From assembly GCA_964401385.1 (NCBI GenBank), contig CAYNYF010000087.1:1-17938 (forward strand): 17,938 bases of DNA, written 5' to 3'. Of the stretch, positions 1 to 8,283 are shown piece by piece. The DNA comes from CAYNYF01 sp964401385 (GTDB lineage Bacteria > Planctomycetota > Phycisphaerae > SM23-33). The notes below the pieces were generated by a model, which had not been told where the DNA came from, searched no databases, and saw nothing but the letters and a program-made list of their open reading frames with translations. The translations under genes and the position numbers were made by a program. Positions within the stretch are counted from its first letter, which is position 1; the number at the start of each line of letters is the position of its first letter.

Positions 1-31
1 ACAGGTGGCTGCAAGCAGCCACCCTACCGCC
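1..31 (-). repeat. REP-like hairpin at the end of the beta-helix gene
   Basis: Read on the minus strand, this stretch contains GGTGGCTGC, a TT loop and GCAGCCACC, a perfect 9-bp inverted repeat preceded by GTAG. About 30 nt are identical to the hairpin in the 125-bp array (for example 10424-10453). The TAG within the GTAGGGTG core at positions 24-26 is the in-frame stop codon of the adjacent gene. The element is cut by the window edge, so its full length is unknown. It could also act as a transcription terminator or mRNA 3'-end stabiliser, but no T-tract is visible before the edge. Confidence 0.75.
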
Positions 32-2273
32 TCCGTTTCAGAACGGCCAGCCACCCTACTGCCAGCAGGGCCAGCGTCGCCGGCTCGGGGATGGCCCCTC
101 CGCCGCCGGTGCCGTAAAAGTCGGCCCAGATGGTGTAGTCGCCGCCGTCGGTGACGCCGTCGCCGTTGAAGTCGGCGCCGCCCCAGCCCGGGTCGGTATG
201 CGAGTAGCTGTCCGCCCAGATGGTGTAATCGCCGCCGTCCACCAAACTGTCATAGTTGGCATCCCCCGGCGGCGGCAGCACCAGCGTGCCTGCATACGAC
301 CAATTGACGGCCAAGCGGCTGATCGACACGGCATACGACACGTTCCCGTCGGTGCAGATGTAGGCCAAGCCGACGTTCTCGTAGTGGCTGGACGGGCCGG
401 TGCCGGCCTCGATGTGGTAGTAGTTCACGTCCTCGACGATGCCCGCCCCGGCCGTGTTCGACGGAAACGGCTCCACGAAGTAGCTGTCCCGGTGCTTGTC
501 GTACGGCGGATCGCCCAGTCCGTCATACGTCTCGGCGTCGCTGTCACTGTCGACGTCGACGACGCCGAAGGCCTTCATCTGCTGAATCTCGCCGGCGTCG
601 GCGCCTTGGAAGCTGGCGTCGGCGAAGAAGGACTTGGCCACGCCGTCGTTGCCGCGGATGGTGAAGGTGACGCCGTACTCGCCGTCGCCTAGGTACTTGT
701 ACTGCCAGTCGAGGTAGGGCCGGCCGGCCGGCGGCGGCGTGGGCGGCGGCGTCGGCAGTTGCGGGCCGGTGCCGATTTCCAGTTCCACCCGGCCCCAGTC
801 CACCATGTCGCCATAGGGTGTGGAGGAGGTGATCCTGAGCTCGATGGTGTGCAGCCCGGGCGACAGGCCCAGCGTGTTGATTAGATAGTCGTAGTTGACC
901 GGGAGCGTCTGGCCGGTGCCGTTGTCGAACTCGCCGTCGTAGTCGAGGTCCCACTCGTAGGCGCTGATGGTGTTGCCGCCGTAGGAGTTGATGCCGGCGT
1001 AGGAGCTGCCGGCGTCCAGCGTGATCGCTCCGCCCACCCCGACGTAGTAGGGCCCGCCGGGCCTGGCGTCCGGCTCGTATTGCATTGCCTTATCCCAGGC
1101 CCACTGGAACCAACTGGTGTTTTGGGCGAACTCGCCCTCCATGGCAGGGGCGTGAGCGCCGTATTCCTTGGCCGGGCCGTACCGCGGCCGGTAGTCGGTC
1201 CCCAACTGCGGGTCCGTCCCACCGGCCGGATTGATCTCCCCGCCCGGCAGCGACGGGATGCTCGCGGCCGGATTGTTCCACTTGTACCAATAGTTCGCCT
1301 CGTAGGTGAACGTCTCCGGCTGGGTGCCCGGCCCGACGTTCTGCACGCTGGCGACCGGGCCGTAATACACCAGGTTGCGGCGGAAGCTGTTGTAGGCGGG
1401 CTCGTAAATGCCTTCTTTGAGAATCCGCATCACCCACCGTTCGGGGTTCTTGATGGTGTTGTAGGAGAACTCGCAGGTAGTGCTGGAGACGTAGGCCAGC
1501 GGGGCTTCGCCCATGTCGAAGACGTTGCCCATGGCCACCATGTCGTAGCCTTCCCAGCCGCTGGAGCCGCCGGCGCCGCCGAACTGCTGACCGCGGCTGG
1601 AGCCGTCGTAGAAGTAGTTCTTGTAGAAGCCCGACTCATACGCGTAGTCGCCCTTGGGCTGGAAGCCGTTGGCGCCGGCGTAGGTGGGCAGGGTCGGGTA
1701 GGTGATGTAGTTCCTCATGAACAGGCTGTTGTGGTTGTTCATGATGTCCACGGCCGAGCCGCCTTCGGCCCAGGTGTCGGCGACACAGTTGTACATCAGG
1801 ATGTTGTTGGAGCTGGCGAACTTGTAGGCATCGGAGTTGCCCTGGTGGTCCATCCAGCGGGACAGGCTGTTCTTGATGATCATGTGATTGGAGTTGGGCA
1901 GCTCGATGTTGTTGGAGTCCTGGACAGCCGTGCCGCCGTGCTCGGCGATGATGCCGTCGACCAGGATGTAGGAGCAACCATTGAGGGAGAAGCATCCGCT
2001 GGAATCGGACGTGAACACCGGGCGGTCGTTCGGGTTCTGGGCGACGACGTGGATCATGTCAGCGGAGGTCCCGTGGACGCCGCTGACCCACAGCCGGCTG
2101 TTGTAGTTGCCCGGGGCGACGTAGATCGTCTCGCCGGGGCTGGCGGCGTACATGGCGTTCCGCAACTGGTCGACGGTGTAGACGGTAACGCCCAGCGCGG
2201 GAACGTTTGTCCGGCCCACCACGATGATAAGGGCAATTGCCGCAAGTAGAAGGGTCGAGAGCTTCCTGGGCAT
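24..2273 (-). CDS. Secreted parallel beta-helix protein with PKD-like domain, dockerin and PEP-CTERM tail
   Basis: This 749-residue exported protein starts with a Sec-type signal peptide (hydrophobic stretch about residues 8-20). Residues about 30-345 are rich in short repeats with Asn, Gly and aromatic residues (for example NHMIIKNS, NNILMYNC, YNTIKN), as in right-handed parallel beta-helix proteins of the pectate-lyase-like fold. A PKD-like segment follows at about 403-500 (AYEWDLDYDGEFD), then a Pro-rich linker at about 505-517 and an unrecognised domain at about 519-665. Residues 670-721 form a two-repeat type I dockerin, and IPEPATL at 728-734 starts a PEP-CTERM tail with a hydrophobic segment and KRRR end. 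The start is supported by GGAGGA at 2281-2286, 7 nt upstream. It is paralogous to the gene at 8284 but has the extra 150-residue domain. The likely role is surface or periplasmic polysaccharide binding or cleavage; catalytic residues were not identified, so no enzyme activity is assigned. Confidence 0.85.
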   Translation of the reverse strand: MPRKLSTLLLAAIALIIVVGRTNVPALGVTVYTVDQLRNAMYAASPGETIYVAPGNYNSRLWVSGVHGTSADMIHVVAQNPNDRPVFTSDSSGCFSLNGCSYILVDGIIAEHGGTAVQDSNNIELPNSNHMIIKNSLSRWMDHQGNSDAYKFASSNNILMYNCVADTWAEGGSAVDIMNNHNSLFMRNYITYPTLPTYAGANGFQPKGDYAYESGFYKNYFYDGSSRGQQFGGAGGSSGWEGYDMVAMGNVFDMGEAPLAYVSSTTCEFSYNTIKNPERWVMRILKEGIYEPAYNSFRRNLVYYGPVASVQNVGPGTQPETFTYEANYWYKWNNPAASIPSLPGGEINPAGGTDPQLGTDYRPRYGPAKEYGAHAPAMEGEFAQNTSWFQWAWDKAMQYEPDARPGGPYYVGVGGAITLDAGSSYAGINSYGGNTISAYEWDLDYDGEFDNGTGQTLPVNYDYLINTLGLSPGLHTIELRITSSTPYGDMVDWGRVELEIGTGPQLPTPPPTPPPAGRPYLDWQYKYLGDGEYGVTFTIRGNDGVAKSFFADASFQGADAGEIQQMKAFGVVDVDSDSDAETYDGLGDPPYDKHRDSYFVEPFPSNTAGAGIVEDVNYYHIEAGTGPSSHYENVGLAYICTDGNVSYAVSISRLAVNWSYAGTLVLPPPGDANYDSLVDGGDYTIWADSYSHTDPGWGGADFNGDGVTDGGDYTIWADFYGTGGGGAIPEPATLALLAVGWLAVLKRRR

Positions 2274-2344
2274 GATCGTATCCTCCGGAACTAATTACTC
2301 ATGCGAAAGTCGCGTGAAATCACTCCTTGGACAGCAGTACGCCC

Positions 2345-2372
2345 ATTATACAGGCTTTTCCCGATGCGGCAA
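2345..2372 (-). promoter_or_regulatory. Predicted sigma70-type promoter of the beta-helix gene
   Basis: On the minus strand there is TTGCCG (2367-2372), a 16-nt spacer, and a perfect TATAAT (2345-2350). Transcription would start near 2338, giving a leader of about 65 nt before the ATG at 2273. The gene therefore need not depend on read-through from smc, whose stop lies about 150 bp upstream of this promoter. The rest of the 2373-2524 gap shows no gene and no convincing terminator. Confidence 0.6.
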
Positions 2373-2524
2373 TGCAGGGAACCGGCGAGAACTGGAGCTG
2401 GCGGCGCCGGCGTGAATTGGCTTGGGTATTTCCGGACCGATTTGCGGGCCGCAAGTACTCCTGTACCAAGGGCTTACTTCAGTGAGTGCGCATCCGAGCC
2501 GCTGCCCGGGCCGCAGCCTGCTCA

Positions 2525-5500
2525 TCAGGCCGGGACGCTCTCGCCGGCCAGCTCGGCCAGTTCCGCGGCCTGCTCGAAGCGGACGGAAATCTGAGCCGAC
2601 ATCCCCGGCTGGGTCATGGTCACGCCGTAGATCTGGTCGGCCATGGCGATCGTCCGCTTGGCATGCGAGATGATGATGAACTGGCTTTCCGAAAGGAACT
2701 CCCGCACCAGTTGGACGAAACGCTGGGTGTTGGCCTCGTCCAGAGCGGCGTCGACCTCGTCCAGCACGCAGAACGGGCTCGGCCGGGCGCGGAAGAAGCT
2801 GAACAGCAGCGCCAGCGCCGTCATGGTCTTTTCCCCGCCGGACAGCAGCGTGATCGAGCGCAGCTCCTTTCCCGGCGGGCGGGCGACGACCTCGACGCTG
2901 CTTTCCAGCGGGTCGTCCGGGTCGGTCAGCAGGATGTCCGCCTTGCCGCCGCCGAAGAGCTTGCGGAACAGATCGTTGAAGTTGGCGCGCACGGCCTCGT
3001 AGGCCTGCTCGAACCGTCGCCGGGACTCGGCGTTGATCCGCCGGATGAGGTCGCTGAGCTGGCGCTCGGAGCTGCGGACGTCTTCGGTCTGCTCGCTGAG
3101 GAATTTCTCCCGGGCGACCAGCTCTTCCTGCTCGGCGATGGCGTCGAGGTTGACGTTGCCCAGCCGCTCGATCTTGCCGCGAAGCTCGGCGATCTCCGCC
3201 CGCACCGCCTCCCAGTCGCGCTGCTGGTCGTGGGTGTAGGAGGGGTAGGCACTCGGCAGGTCCATGCCCAGCTCCTCGGCCGTGCGGGAAACGAGGTTCT
3301 CAACGCGGACCTCGACCTCGCCCAGCTTCAGGCGGATTTCGTTGACCTGTTCGGACAGCTCCTCGTGGGCCTTGCGATCGGCGGCGAGCTGGGTGCGAAT
3401 CTCCTCGAGCCGCTGGACCAGTGATCGGCGCGACTCGGCCGTTTCCTCGACCTCGCGCACCAGGGCGGCCTTTGACGCCAGCAGTTCCTGGATTTGTGAT
3501 CTGGCATCGGCCGCACCCGCCTGGGCCTCCTGCCGCCGCTGCCGGGCCTCGTCCATTCTCTCTCGCAGGCGGGTCAGCTCGACGGACAGCGCCTCGTGCT
3601 CGGTCCGGACGTGTTGCAGGGTCTGCTTCATCGCCGCTTGTTTCTGCTGCGCTTCGGCCAGGGCCACCTGGGCCGCGGTCACCTCGGCCGTCAGGGCCTC
3701 CTGGCGATCATAGGCGCCGGCCACGGCCTCGTTCAGTCGGGCGATCTCCGATTCCCGCTGCTCCTGCAGGGCTTCCAGCTCGGCCGCCCGTTGCCTGGCC
3801 TGGTGCTCGGCCTGGACGGCGGATTGGATTTCCTTGGCCAGTTGCCCGACCTCCTCGTTCAGCAGGGGGGCTTCGCGCCGCAGCTCGGCGATCTGTTCGT
3901 CCAGCCGCTCCAAGGAGCCGCGATGCTCGACGCGTTCGGTGTTGGCCTCGTAGACGACGGTCCGCAGGGAGGAGGTGACCTCCTCCAGATGGGTCCGCTC
4001 GGACCGCAGCTGGCGAGTCTGGGCGCTCAATTGGTCGATGCCCCGTTGGGCATCTTGCAGGCGGCGGTCGAGATCGGCCAGCTCGCTCTTGCGCCAGATC
4101 ACGCCCGCGGCCGATCTTGACGAGCCGATCCGCACCCGCCCATCCTTTTCCAGCAGCTCGCCGGAAAAGGTCACGAATCGCCAGCGCCGGCCGCTGGTCC
4201 TGGCGATTTCGAACGCTCGCTCGAGCGAGTCGACCACCAGCGTGCTGCCCAGCAGGCCGCGCACGGTTGGGGCCAGGGCGTCCCTGCAACGGACCCATTC
4301 TGAGGCCCGGGCGATCGCCCCGTCCGGAATGGGCTCGTCGGCGCCCACCTCCTGCGACGGCAGTTGGTCCAGGCACATCAACTCGACGCCGTCGGCCTCG
4401 GACAGCAGCTCTTTCAGCTCCGCCGCCGCGCCCAGCACGTCGCTGAGGCGGTCGGCGACGAGGCGCTGATCGGCCCCCGCCAGAGCGGCCTCGATCACGT
4501 GTGCGCGGGCGACGTCAGTGTCGATGAACTCCCCCAGCATCCCGCGGATGAAGGGGAACTTGCCGTCCCGGGCGGCGTTCAGAAGGCGCCGAACGCCTTC
4601 GCCGATGCCTTCGAACCGCTCCTGCATCTCCTCCAGCACGGCCTTGCGGCTGAGGGTGGCGCTCAGGTCCTGTTGGGCCTGGGAGAGCTGCCCGGCCAGT
4701 TGTTGGGCGGTCTGTTCGAACTGCTCGTCCTGGTGGTGGGTCTGGTCGAGCCTTGCCTGCGACTCGCTCAGGACCGACTCGATCTCTCCCAGCTTCGTTT
4801 CCAGCCCCGCCCGCCGGGCCAGCAGGTCTTCCAGCGACTGGGCGATTTCCTCGGCCCTTCCGGCCAGTCGCTGCCTCTGCGTGTGCAGGTTCTCCCGCCG
4901 CAGGGAATACGACTGGATTTCGTTATGCAGTTGGGCGGTACGGCGGAGCAGGTCGATCGTGCCGTTCTTTTCGTCGTCCAACTGCGCCCGCAGCCGCTGG
5001 AGGGTGCGGCTGCCCTCGACGTGTTGGCCGCGCAGAGCCTGGTTGCGCTGGTCCAGCTCCTGCAACTGCCGGTCCAGGCCGGCGAGGCGCTGGCCGTGCT
5101 CGGCGATCTGCTCCAGTTGGGTTTCGATCCTGGCCTCCATCTGTTCGCAGCGCGACGCGTCGGAGGTGATTGCATCGGCCAGTTCGCTCGCCCGCGCCGT
5201 CAGCATCTCGGATCGCTGCTGGCAGGTGGTGATCTGGGCCGAGACGGTGGCGATCCGACCGTCCAGGCTACGGGCGTTCTGCTCCAGCTCGGCCAGTTCC
5301 GTCTCCGTGCCCGTGCGGGAGGTTTCCAGGCGCCCGATCTGGGCGGCAAGGGACGCGGCCCTGTCGGTCAGCTCGTCGCAGCGGCTCTGGAGGGCTTGCC
5401 GTTCGTCGTGCAGCCGGTGGTACTCGGCCAGGGAAAACAGCGACCGCTGCTGCTTGAGCCTGGTGGTGTGCTCCTGGTACCGGCGGGCCTTGCCGGCTTG

Positions 5501-6136
5501 GTACTTGATGCTGCGCAGGCGCTTCTGCACCTCGCCCAGGATGTCGTTCAATCGCAGCAGATTCTGTTCGACCCTCTCCAGGCGGTGGATGGCCTCGCGC
5601 TTGCGGGCCTTGTACCGGGAGATGCCGGCGGCCTCGTCGAAGACGGCACGCCGATCGGCGGGGGAGGCCTGGAGGAACGTCTCCACCTTGCCCTGCTCGA
5701 TGAGGCTGTAGGCGTTCACGCCAACGCCGGTGTCCATGAACATCTCCCGGACATCCTTCAGGCGGACCACCTGGTTGTTGATGAGATACTCGCTTTCCCC
5801 GTTGCGGTAGAGCCGGCGGCCGATAGTGACGACGGGCTGGGCGCCCTCGCCGGAGCCCCGGACCAGAATGCCGGCGGCGTCGGCGAAGGTCAGGATCGCC
5901 TCGGCAAAGCCCGCTGAGCGGCGCTGCGGGGTGCCGTTGAAGATCACGTCCATCATCTCCCCGCCGCGCAGGCTCTTGGCGGATTGCTCGCCCAGGACCC
6001 ACTTGATGGCGTCGACGATGTTGCTCTTGCCGCAGCCGTTGGGCCCGACCACGCAGGTTACCCCATCGTGGAAACCGAAGGTGGTCTTGCGCGCGAAGCT
6101 CTTGAACCCCGCAAGTGTCAGAGACTTCAACTTCAT
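2525..6136 (-). CDS. smc: Chromosome segregation/condensation ATPase SMC
   Basis: SMC is the ATPase of the condensin-like complex that organises and separates chromosomes, normally with ScpA and ScpB, which are not in this window. The 1203-residue protein has the full SMC plan. The N-terminal head carries Walker A GPNGCGKS at residues 31-38. Two long Glu/Arg/Gln/Ala-rich coiled coils flank a hinge at roughly 510-650 (containing FPFIRGMLGEFI). The C-terminal head has the LSGGEK signature at about 1098-1103 and Walker B leading to DEVDAALDEAN (D1126, E1127). The length is normal for bacterial SMC. I chose the ATG at 6136 because AAGGA (6145-6149) sits 8 nt upstream and the protein then opens with MKLKSLTLAGFKSFA, the usual SMC start; an upstream ATG at 6178 would add 14 atypical residues. 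It lies 68 nt downstream of the FlgI-like gene and is probably co-transcribed with it. Confidence 0.96.
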   Translation of the reverse strand: MKLKSLTLAGFKSFARKTTFGFHDGVTCVVGPNGCGKSNIVDAIKWVLGEQSAKSLRGGEMMDVIFNGTPQRRSAGFAEAILTFADAAGILVRGSGEGAQPVVTIGRRLYRNGESEYLINNQVVRLKDVREMFMDTGVGVNAYSLIEQGKVETFLQASPADRRAVFDEAAGISRYKARKREAIHRLERVEQNLLRLNDILGEVQKRLRSIKYQAGKARRYQEHTTRLKQQRSLFSLAEYHRLHDERQALQSRCDELTDRAASLAAQIGRLETSRTGTETELAELEQNARSLDGRIATVSAQITTCQQRSEMLTARASELADAITSDASRCEQMEARIETQLEQIAEHGQRLAGLDRQLQELDQRNQALRGQHVEGSRTLQRLRAQLDDEKNGTIDLLRRTAQLHNEIQSYSLRRENLHTQRQRLAGRAEEIAQSLEDLLARRAGLETKLGEIESVLSESQARLDQTHHQDEQFEQTAQQLAGQLSQAQQDLSATLSRKAVLEEMQERFEGIGEGVRRLLNAARDGKFPFIRGMLGEFIDTDVARAHVIEAALAGADQRLVADRLSDVLGAAAELKELLSEADGVELMCLDQLPSQEVGADEPIPDGAIARASEWVRCRDALAPTVRGLLGSTLVVDSLERAFEIARTSGRRWRFVTFSGELLEKDGRVRIGSSRSAAGVIWRKSELADLDRRLQDAQRGIDQLSAQTRQLRSERTHLEEVTSSLRTVVYEANTERVEHRGSLERLDEQIAELRREAPLLNEEVGQLAKEIQSAVQAEHQARQRAAELEALQEQRESEIARLNEAVAGAYDRQEALTAEVTAAQVALAEAQQKQAAMKQTLQHVRTEHEALSVELTRLRERMDEARQRRQEAQAGAADARSQIQELLASKAALVREVEETAESRRSLVQRLEEIRTQLAADRKAHEELSEQVNEIRLKLGEVEVRVENLVSRTAEELGMDLPSAYPSYTHDQQRDWEAVRAEIAELRGKIERLGNVNLDAIAEQEELVAREKFLSEQTEDVRSSERQLSDLIRRINAESRRRFEQAYEAVRANFNDLFRKLFGGGKADILLTDPDDPLESSVEVVARPPGKELRSITLLSGGEKTMTALALLFSFFRARPSPFCVLDEVDAALDEANTQRFVQLVREFLSESQFIIISHAKRTIAMADQIYGVTMTQPGMSAQISVRFEQAAELAELAGESVPA

Positions 6137-6204
6137 CGCCAGCGTCCTTCCTTGCCGGCCACTCCTCCAGGTGCCCATCCCTGGGCAAGTCGCCTACGCT
6201 GATC

Positions 6205-7962
6205 CTACTCGGGCATGTCCGATCGGCCGACGGCCGAGGTCGCCGTGTAGATTCTCTGCACCGCCGGCGACCTTTGCAACACGAAATCCGCCGAGATGTG
6301 CTTGGCTTGGCAGAGCCCGTATAGAACACCCACGACCTGGGAGTAGGTCAGTCCCAATCCTTCGATCCGCCCATCCACGGCCATTTCCGGCGGCGCCGAG
6401 AGGGTTCGGATCAGCTCGTGCGCCGTCGGCTTCACCTGGAACGCCTCGCTCATCTGCCCGGTTCGGGGGATCTTGCGGTACACGGTGAGCTGCTTGTCGG
6501 CGGCGGCCGCGTTGATCGTGACCAGGTCGTCGCCGGGACAGTAAAACACGGGCCGGCGGATGGGGATGTTGCGTCCGAACAGCACGATCTTCGGCTCACC
6601 CGCCCGCGTCGCGTAAATCAGGAAGCGGCGCTCGCTGTCGACGACGTCCACGGTGAAGTCCTTGCAGAGCTGCACCCGACTGACGGCGCTGGTCGGGCCG
6701 TGATTCCGCAAGGCCGCATAGGCGGCCACGCACACCAGCGCGCTGCGATCAGAGAGCATCCGTCTCAGGGGCGTGGCGACCCTCGTGGACCATCGCGCCC
6801 GCCCGAGTTCCTCAATGGCCGGGATCTGATACGGAGAGTTGGCCTGCTGGGCGGCTCGCACCATCGGCTCCAGCGCCAGGGAATCTTCCAGGCGGAGCCC
6901 GGTGCGAGCGGCGTAGAAGGTCGCCGCCGGATTGGTCGAGGTGTACAGCGGCTGGATGATCGGCCGGATCTGCCGCCCCATCGCCTCCCACACCAGGGCG
7001 ATGTCCTCGTGCCGGGCAGTCGGCTCCAGGATCGCCCGGGACAACTGCTTGGCGTGATGGTCGGTTTCCGCCGGCCCGCCCAGGAGGTACACGTGCAGGA
7101 TCAGTTGCAGGAAGCGGTGGTACTCGTGGCGCCATTCCGGCGGAATGCGCAGCTCGATGACCGACGGGGTTTTTGGCCGGGCCACCTTGCCGTAGCGGTC
7201 GAAGCGCTGATTGATGCGGTCGGCGATGAGATTGACCATTCGGTAGTCGGGCCGGCGCAGCTCCAATCGCAGGGCCCTTGGCCGCGTCACCACGCCGCCG
7301 CCGGGAATCCGCCCGATTCGCAGCTTGGCCTGCTCCTCGGGCTTGGTCCGGTCGACGAATGGGTTGACGAAAACCTGGCCTCTGCCGACGGCCCAACTCT
7401 TGGCCCCGCCGACCGCGCTGGCCGCGGTCGTCAGCGCCAGCCGCAGCTCCGTCGTCATCAGAACTCCGCCATCCAGGCTGACCGTCTGCGACCTGGGGAG
7501 CGTCTCCACGTACAGGTCGAAGTGCGTTCCGAGCGGCGCCGCCGGTGGAATCTGCCCGCCGACGACCACGATGGCCGTGTCTCGGTCTCTTAACATCTGA
7601 GTCGCCGTGAGCCGCTCGGTTCCGGCCGCGAAGGAGTTCAGCCCCTGCTTGAGCATCTGGTGGACCAGATACCTTCGCACGCTGGCGGGGGCTTCGCCGG
7701 AGGAGCCGGCCTTGCCAAGCCCGACCACCAGGCCGTAGCCCTTCACCACCATCGGATCGGCCCCGACCAAGCTGGCCTCCTGGGCAACGGTGCCGACGAG
7801 GCCGGGGGGAATGACCACCTTGGCTGGCTGGGGCTTGGACGTGCCGGCGAGGGGCTTGTCCAAACCGGTGGTGGGTTCGCCGGTCAGCATCCCGTCGCAG
7901 CCTGCCAGGGCGGCGGCCAGACAGCCCGAAGCCAGGATCGCGCGTAGGTGCGTTGCTAACAT
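6205..7962 (-). CDS. Lipoprotein related to flagellar P-ring protein FlgI, with a C-terminal extension
   Basis: The 585-residue protein begins with a lipoprotein signal peptide whose lipobox is L19-A-G-C22, so the mature protein is probably lipid-anchored at Cys22. Residues about 55-310 resemble FlgI: GYGLVVGLGKAG at 75-86, VVVGGQIPP at 132-140 followed by the LDGGVLMTTEL stretch, GRIPGGGVV at 217-225, and RRPDYRMVNLIADRIN at 236-251. FlgI proper builds the periplasmic P ring around the flagellar rod and is about 350-370 residues without a lipobox. Here about 250 residues are added, including a helical, HEAT-like stretch near 395-450 and an unrecognised C-terminal domain. No flagellar genes are nearby. 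The role is unknown; a ring- or pore-forming envelope protein is only a guess. The ATG at 7962 has no clear Shine-Dalgarno sequence, but the signal peptide supports it. Confidence 0.7.
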   Translation of the reverse strand: MLATHLRAILASGCLAAALAGCDGMLTGEPTTGLDKPLAGTSKPQPAKVVIPPGLVGTVAQEASLVGADPMVVKGYGLVVGLGKAGSSGEAPASVRRYLVHQMLKQGLNSFAAGTERLTATQMLRDRDTAIVVVGGQIPPAAPLGTHFDLYVETLPRSQTVSLDGGVLMTTELRLALTTAASAVGGAKSWAVGRGQVFVNPFVDRTKPEEQAKLRIGRIPGGGVVTRPRALRLELRRPDYRMVNLIADRINQRFDRYGKVARPKTPSVIELRIPPEWRHEYHRFLQLILHVYLLGGPAETDHHAKQLSRAILEPTARHEDIALVWEAMGRQIRPIIQPLYTSTNPAATFYAARTGLRLEDSLALEPMVRAAQQANSPYQIPAIEELGRARWSTRVATPLRRMLSDRSALVCVAAYAALRNHGPTSAVSRVQLCKDFTVDVVDSERRFLIYATRAGEPKIVLFGRNIPIRRPVFYCPGDDLVTINAAAADKQLTVYRKIPRTGQMSEAFQVKPTAHELIRTLSAPPEMAVDGRIEGLGLTYSQVVGVLYGLCQAKHISADFVLQRSPAVQRIYTATSAVGRSDMPE

Positions 7963-8060
7963 GAGATTCTGCTATCCGCAAGTAGTTATCGGACGTCGTT
8001 TCGCGCGGGCTTGAGTGCATATAAGCCGTATGAGGCCTGTCGCATATCGTCCAACCCAAC

Positions 8061-8090
8061 AGGATAAGCGCTTGCCGGGGGCAATGTCAA
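8061..8090 (-). promoter_or_regulatory. Predicted promoter for the FlgI-like lipoprotein gene (and probably smc)
   Basis: The minus strand reads TTGACA (8085-8090), an 18-nt spacer, and TATCCT (8061-8066). The -35 is perfect and the -10 matches four of six consensus bases. The start point would be near 8054, leaving a leader of about 90 nt. It is back to back with the plus-strand promoter at 8115-8143; the two -35 boxes are 24 bp apart, so one regulator bound between them could influence both. The 7963-8283 interval holds only these promoters and leader sequences; I see no gene in it. Confidence 0.5.
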
Positions 8091-8114
8091 TCCGCTCCTC
8101 AGGCCCGAACCCGT

Positions 8115-8143
8115 TTGCCGAAATCCATAGGCTGTGGTAGAAT
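8115..8143 (+). promoter_or_regulatory. Predicted sigma70-type promoter of the second beta-helix gene
   Basis: TTGCCG (8115-8120), a 17-nt spacer and TAGAAT (8138-8143) form a good promoter. The start would be near 8150, giving an unusually long leader of about 134 nt before the ATG at 8284. The -35 hexamer TTGCCG is the same as that found before the paralogous gene at 2273. I did not recognise a riboswitch fold in the leader. Confidence 0.55.
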
Positions 8144-8283
8144 AATCAACACAGAGTTCACGATGGTCGTGGAGGAGGCTTCATCCGGGAAAGTGTAGAT
8201 CCTGTGCCTTCAGTGAGGTGAGAGCGCTTTTTCTGACCGCCACGGTGAGGCCCTGCCCTCCACACCCCCCAAAGGAGAGACTG

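Noticed and set aside
1080..2249. 389-codon plus-strand open frame within the first beta-helix gene
   Set aside because: Antisense shadow with no family motif; the minus-strand gene has signal peptide, ribosome site and promoter.
4364..5917. 517-codon plus-strand open frame within smc
   Set aside because: It is the antisense of SMC coiled-coil coding sequence; it has no recognisable domain and smc is unambiguous.
6137..6178. Upstream ATG adding 14 residues to SMC
   Set aside because: SMC proteins start at the conserved MKLKSLTLAGFKSF segment, and AAGGA is correctly placed for the ATG at 6136.
8163..8198. Eleven-codon leader peptide in the 134-nt leader of the second beta-helix gene
   Set aside because: It has an ATG and stop but no Shine-Dalgarno sequence, no regulatory codon run and no terminator-like alternative fold.
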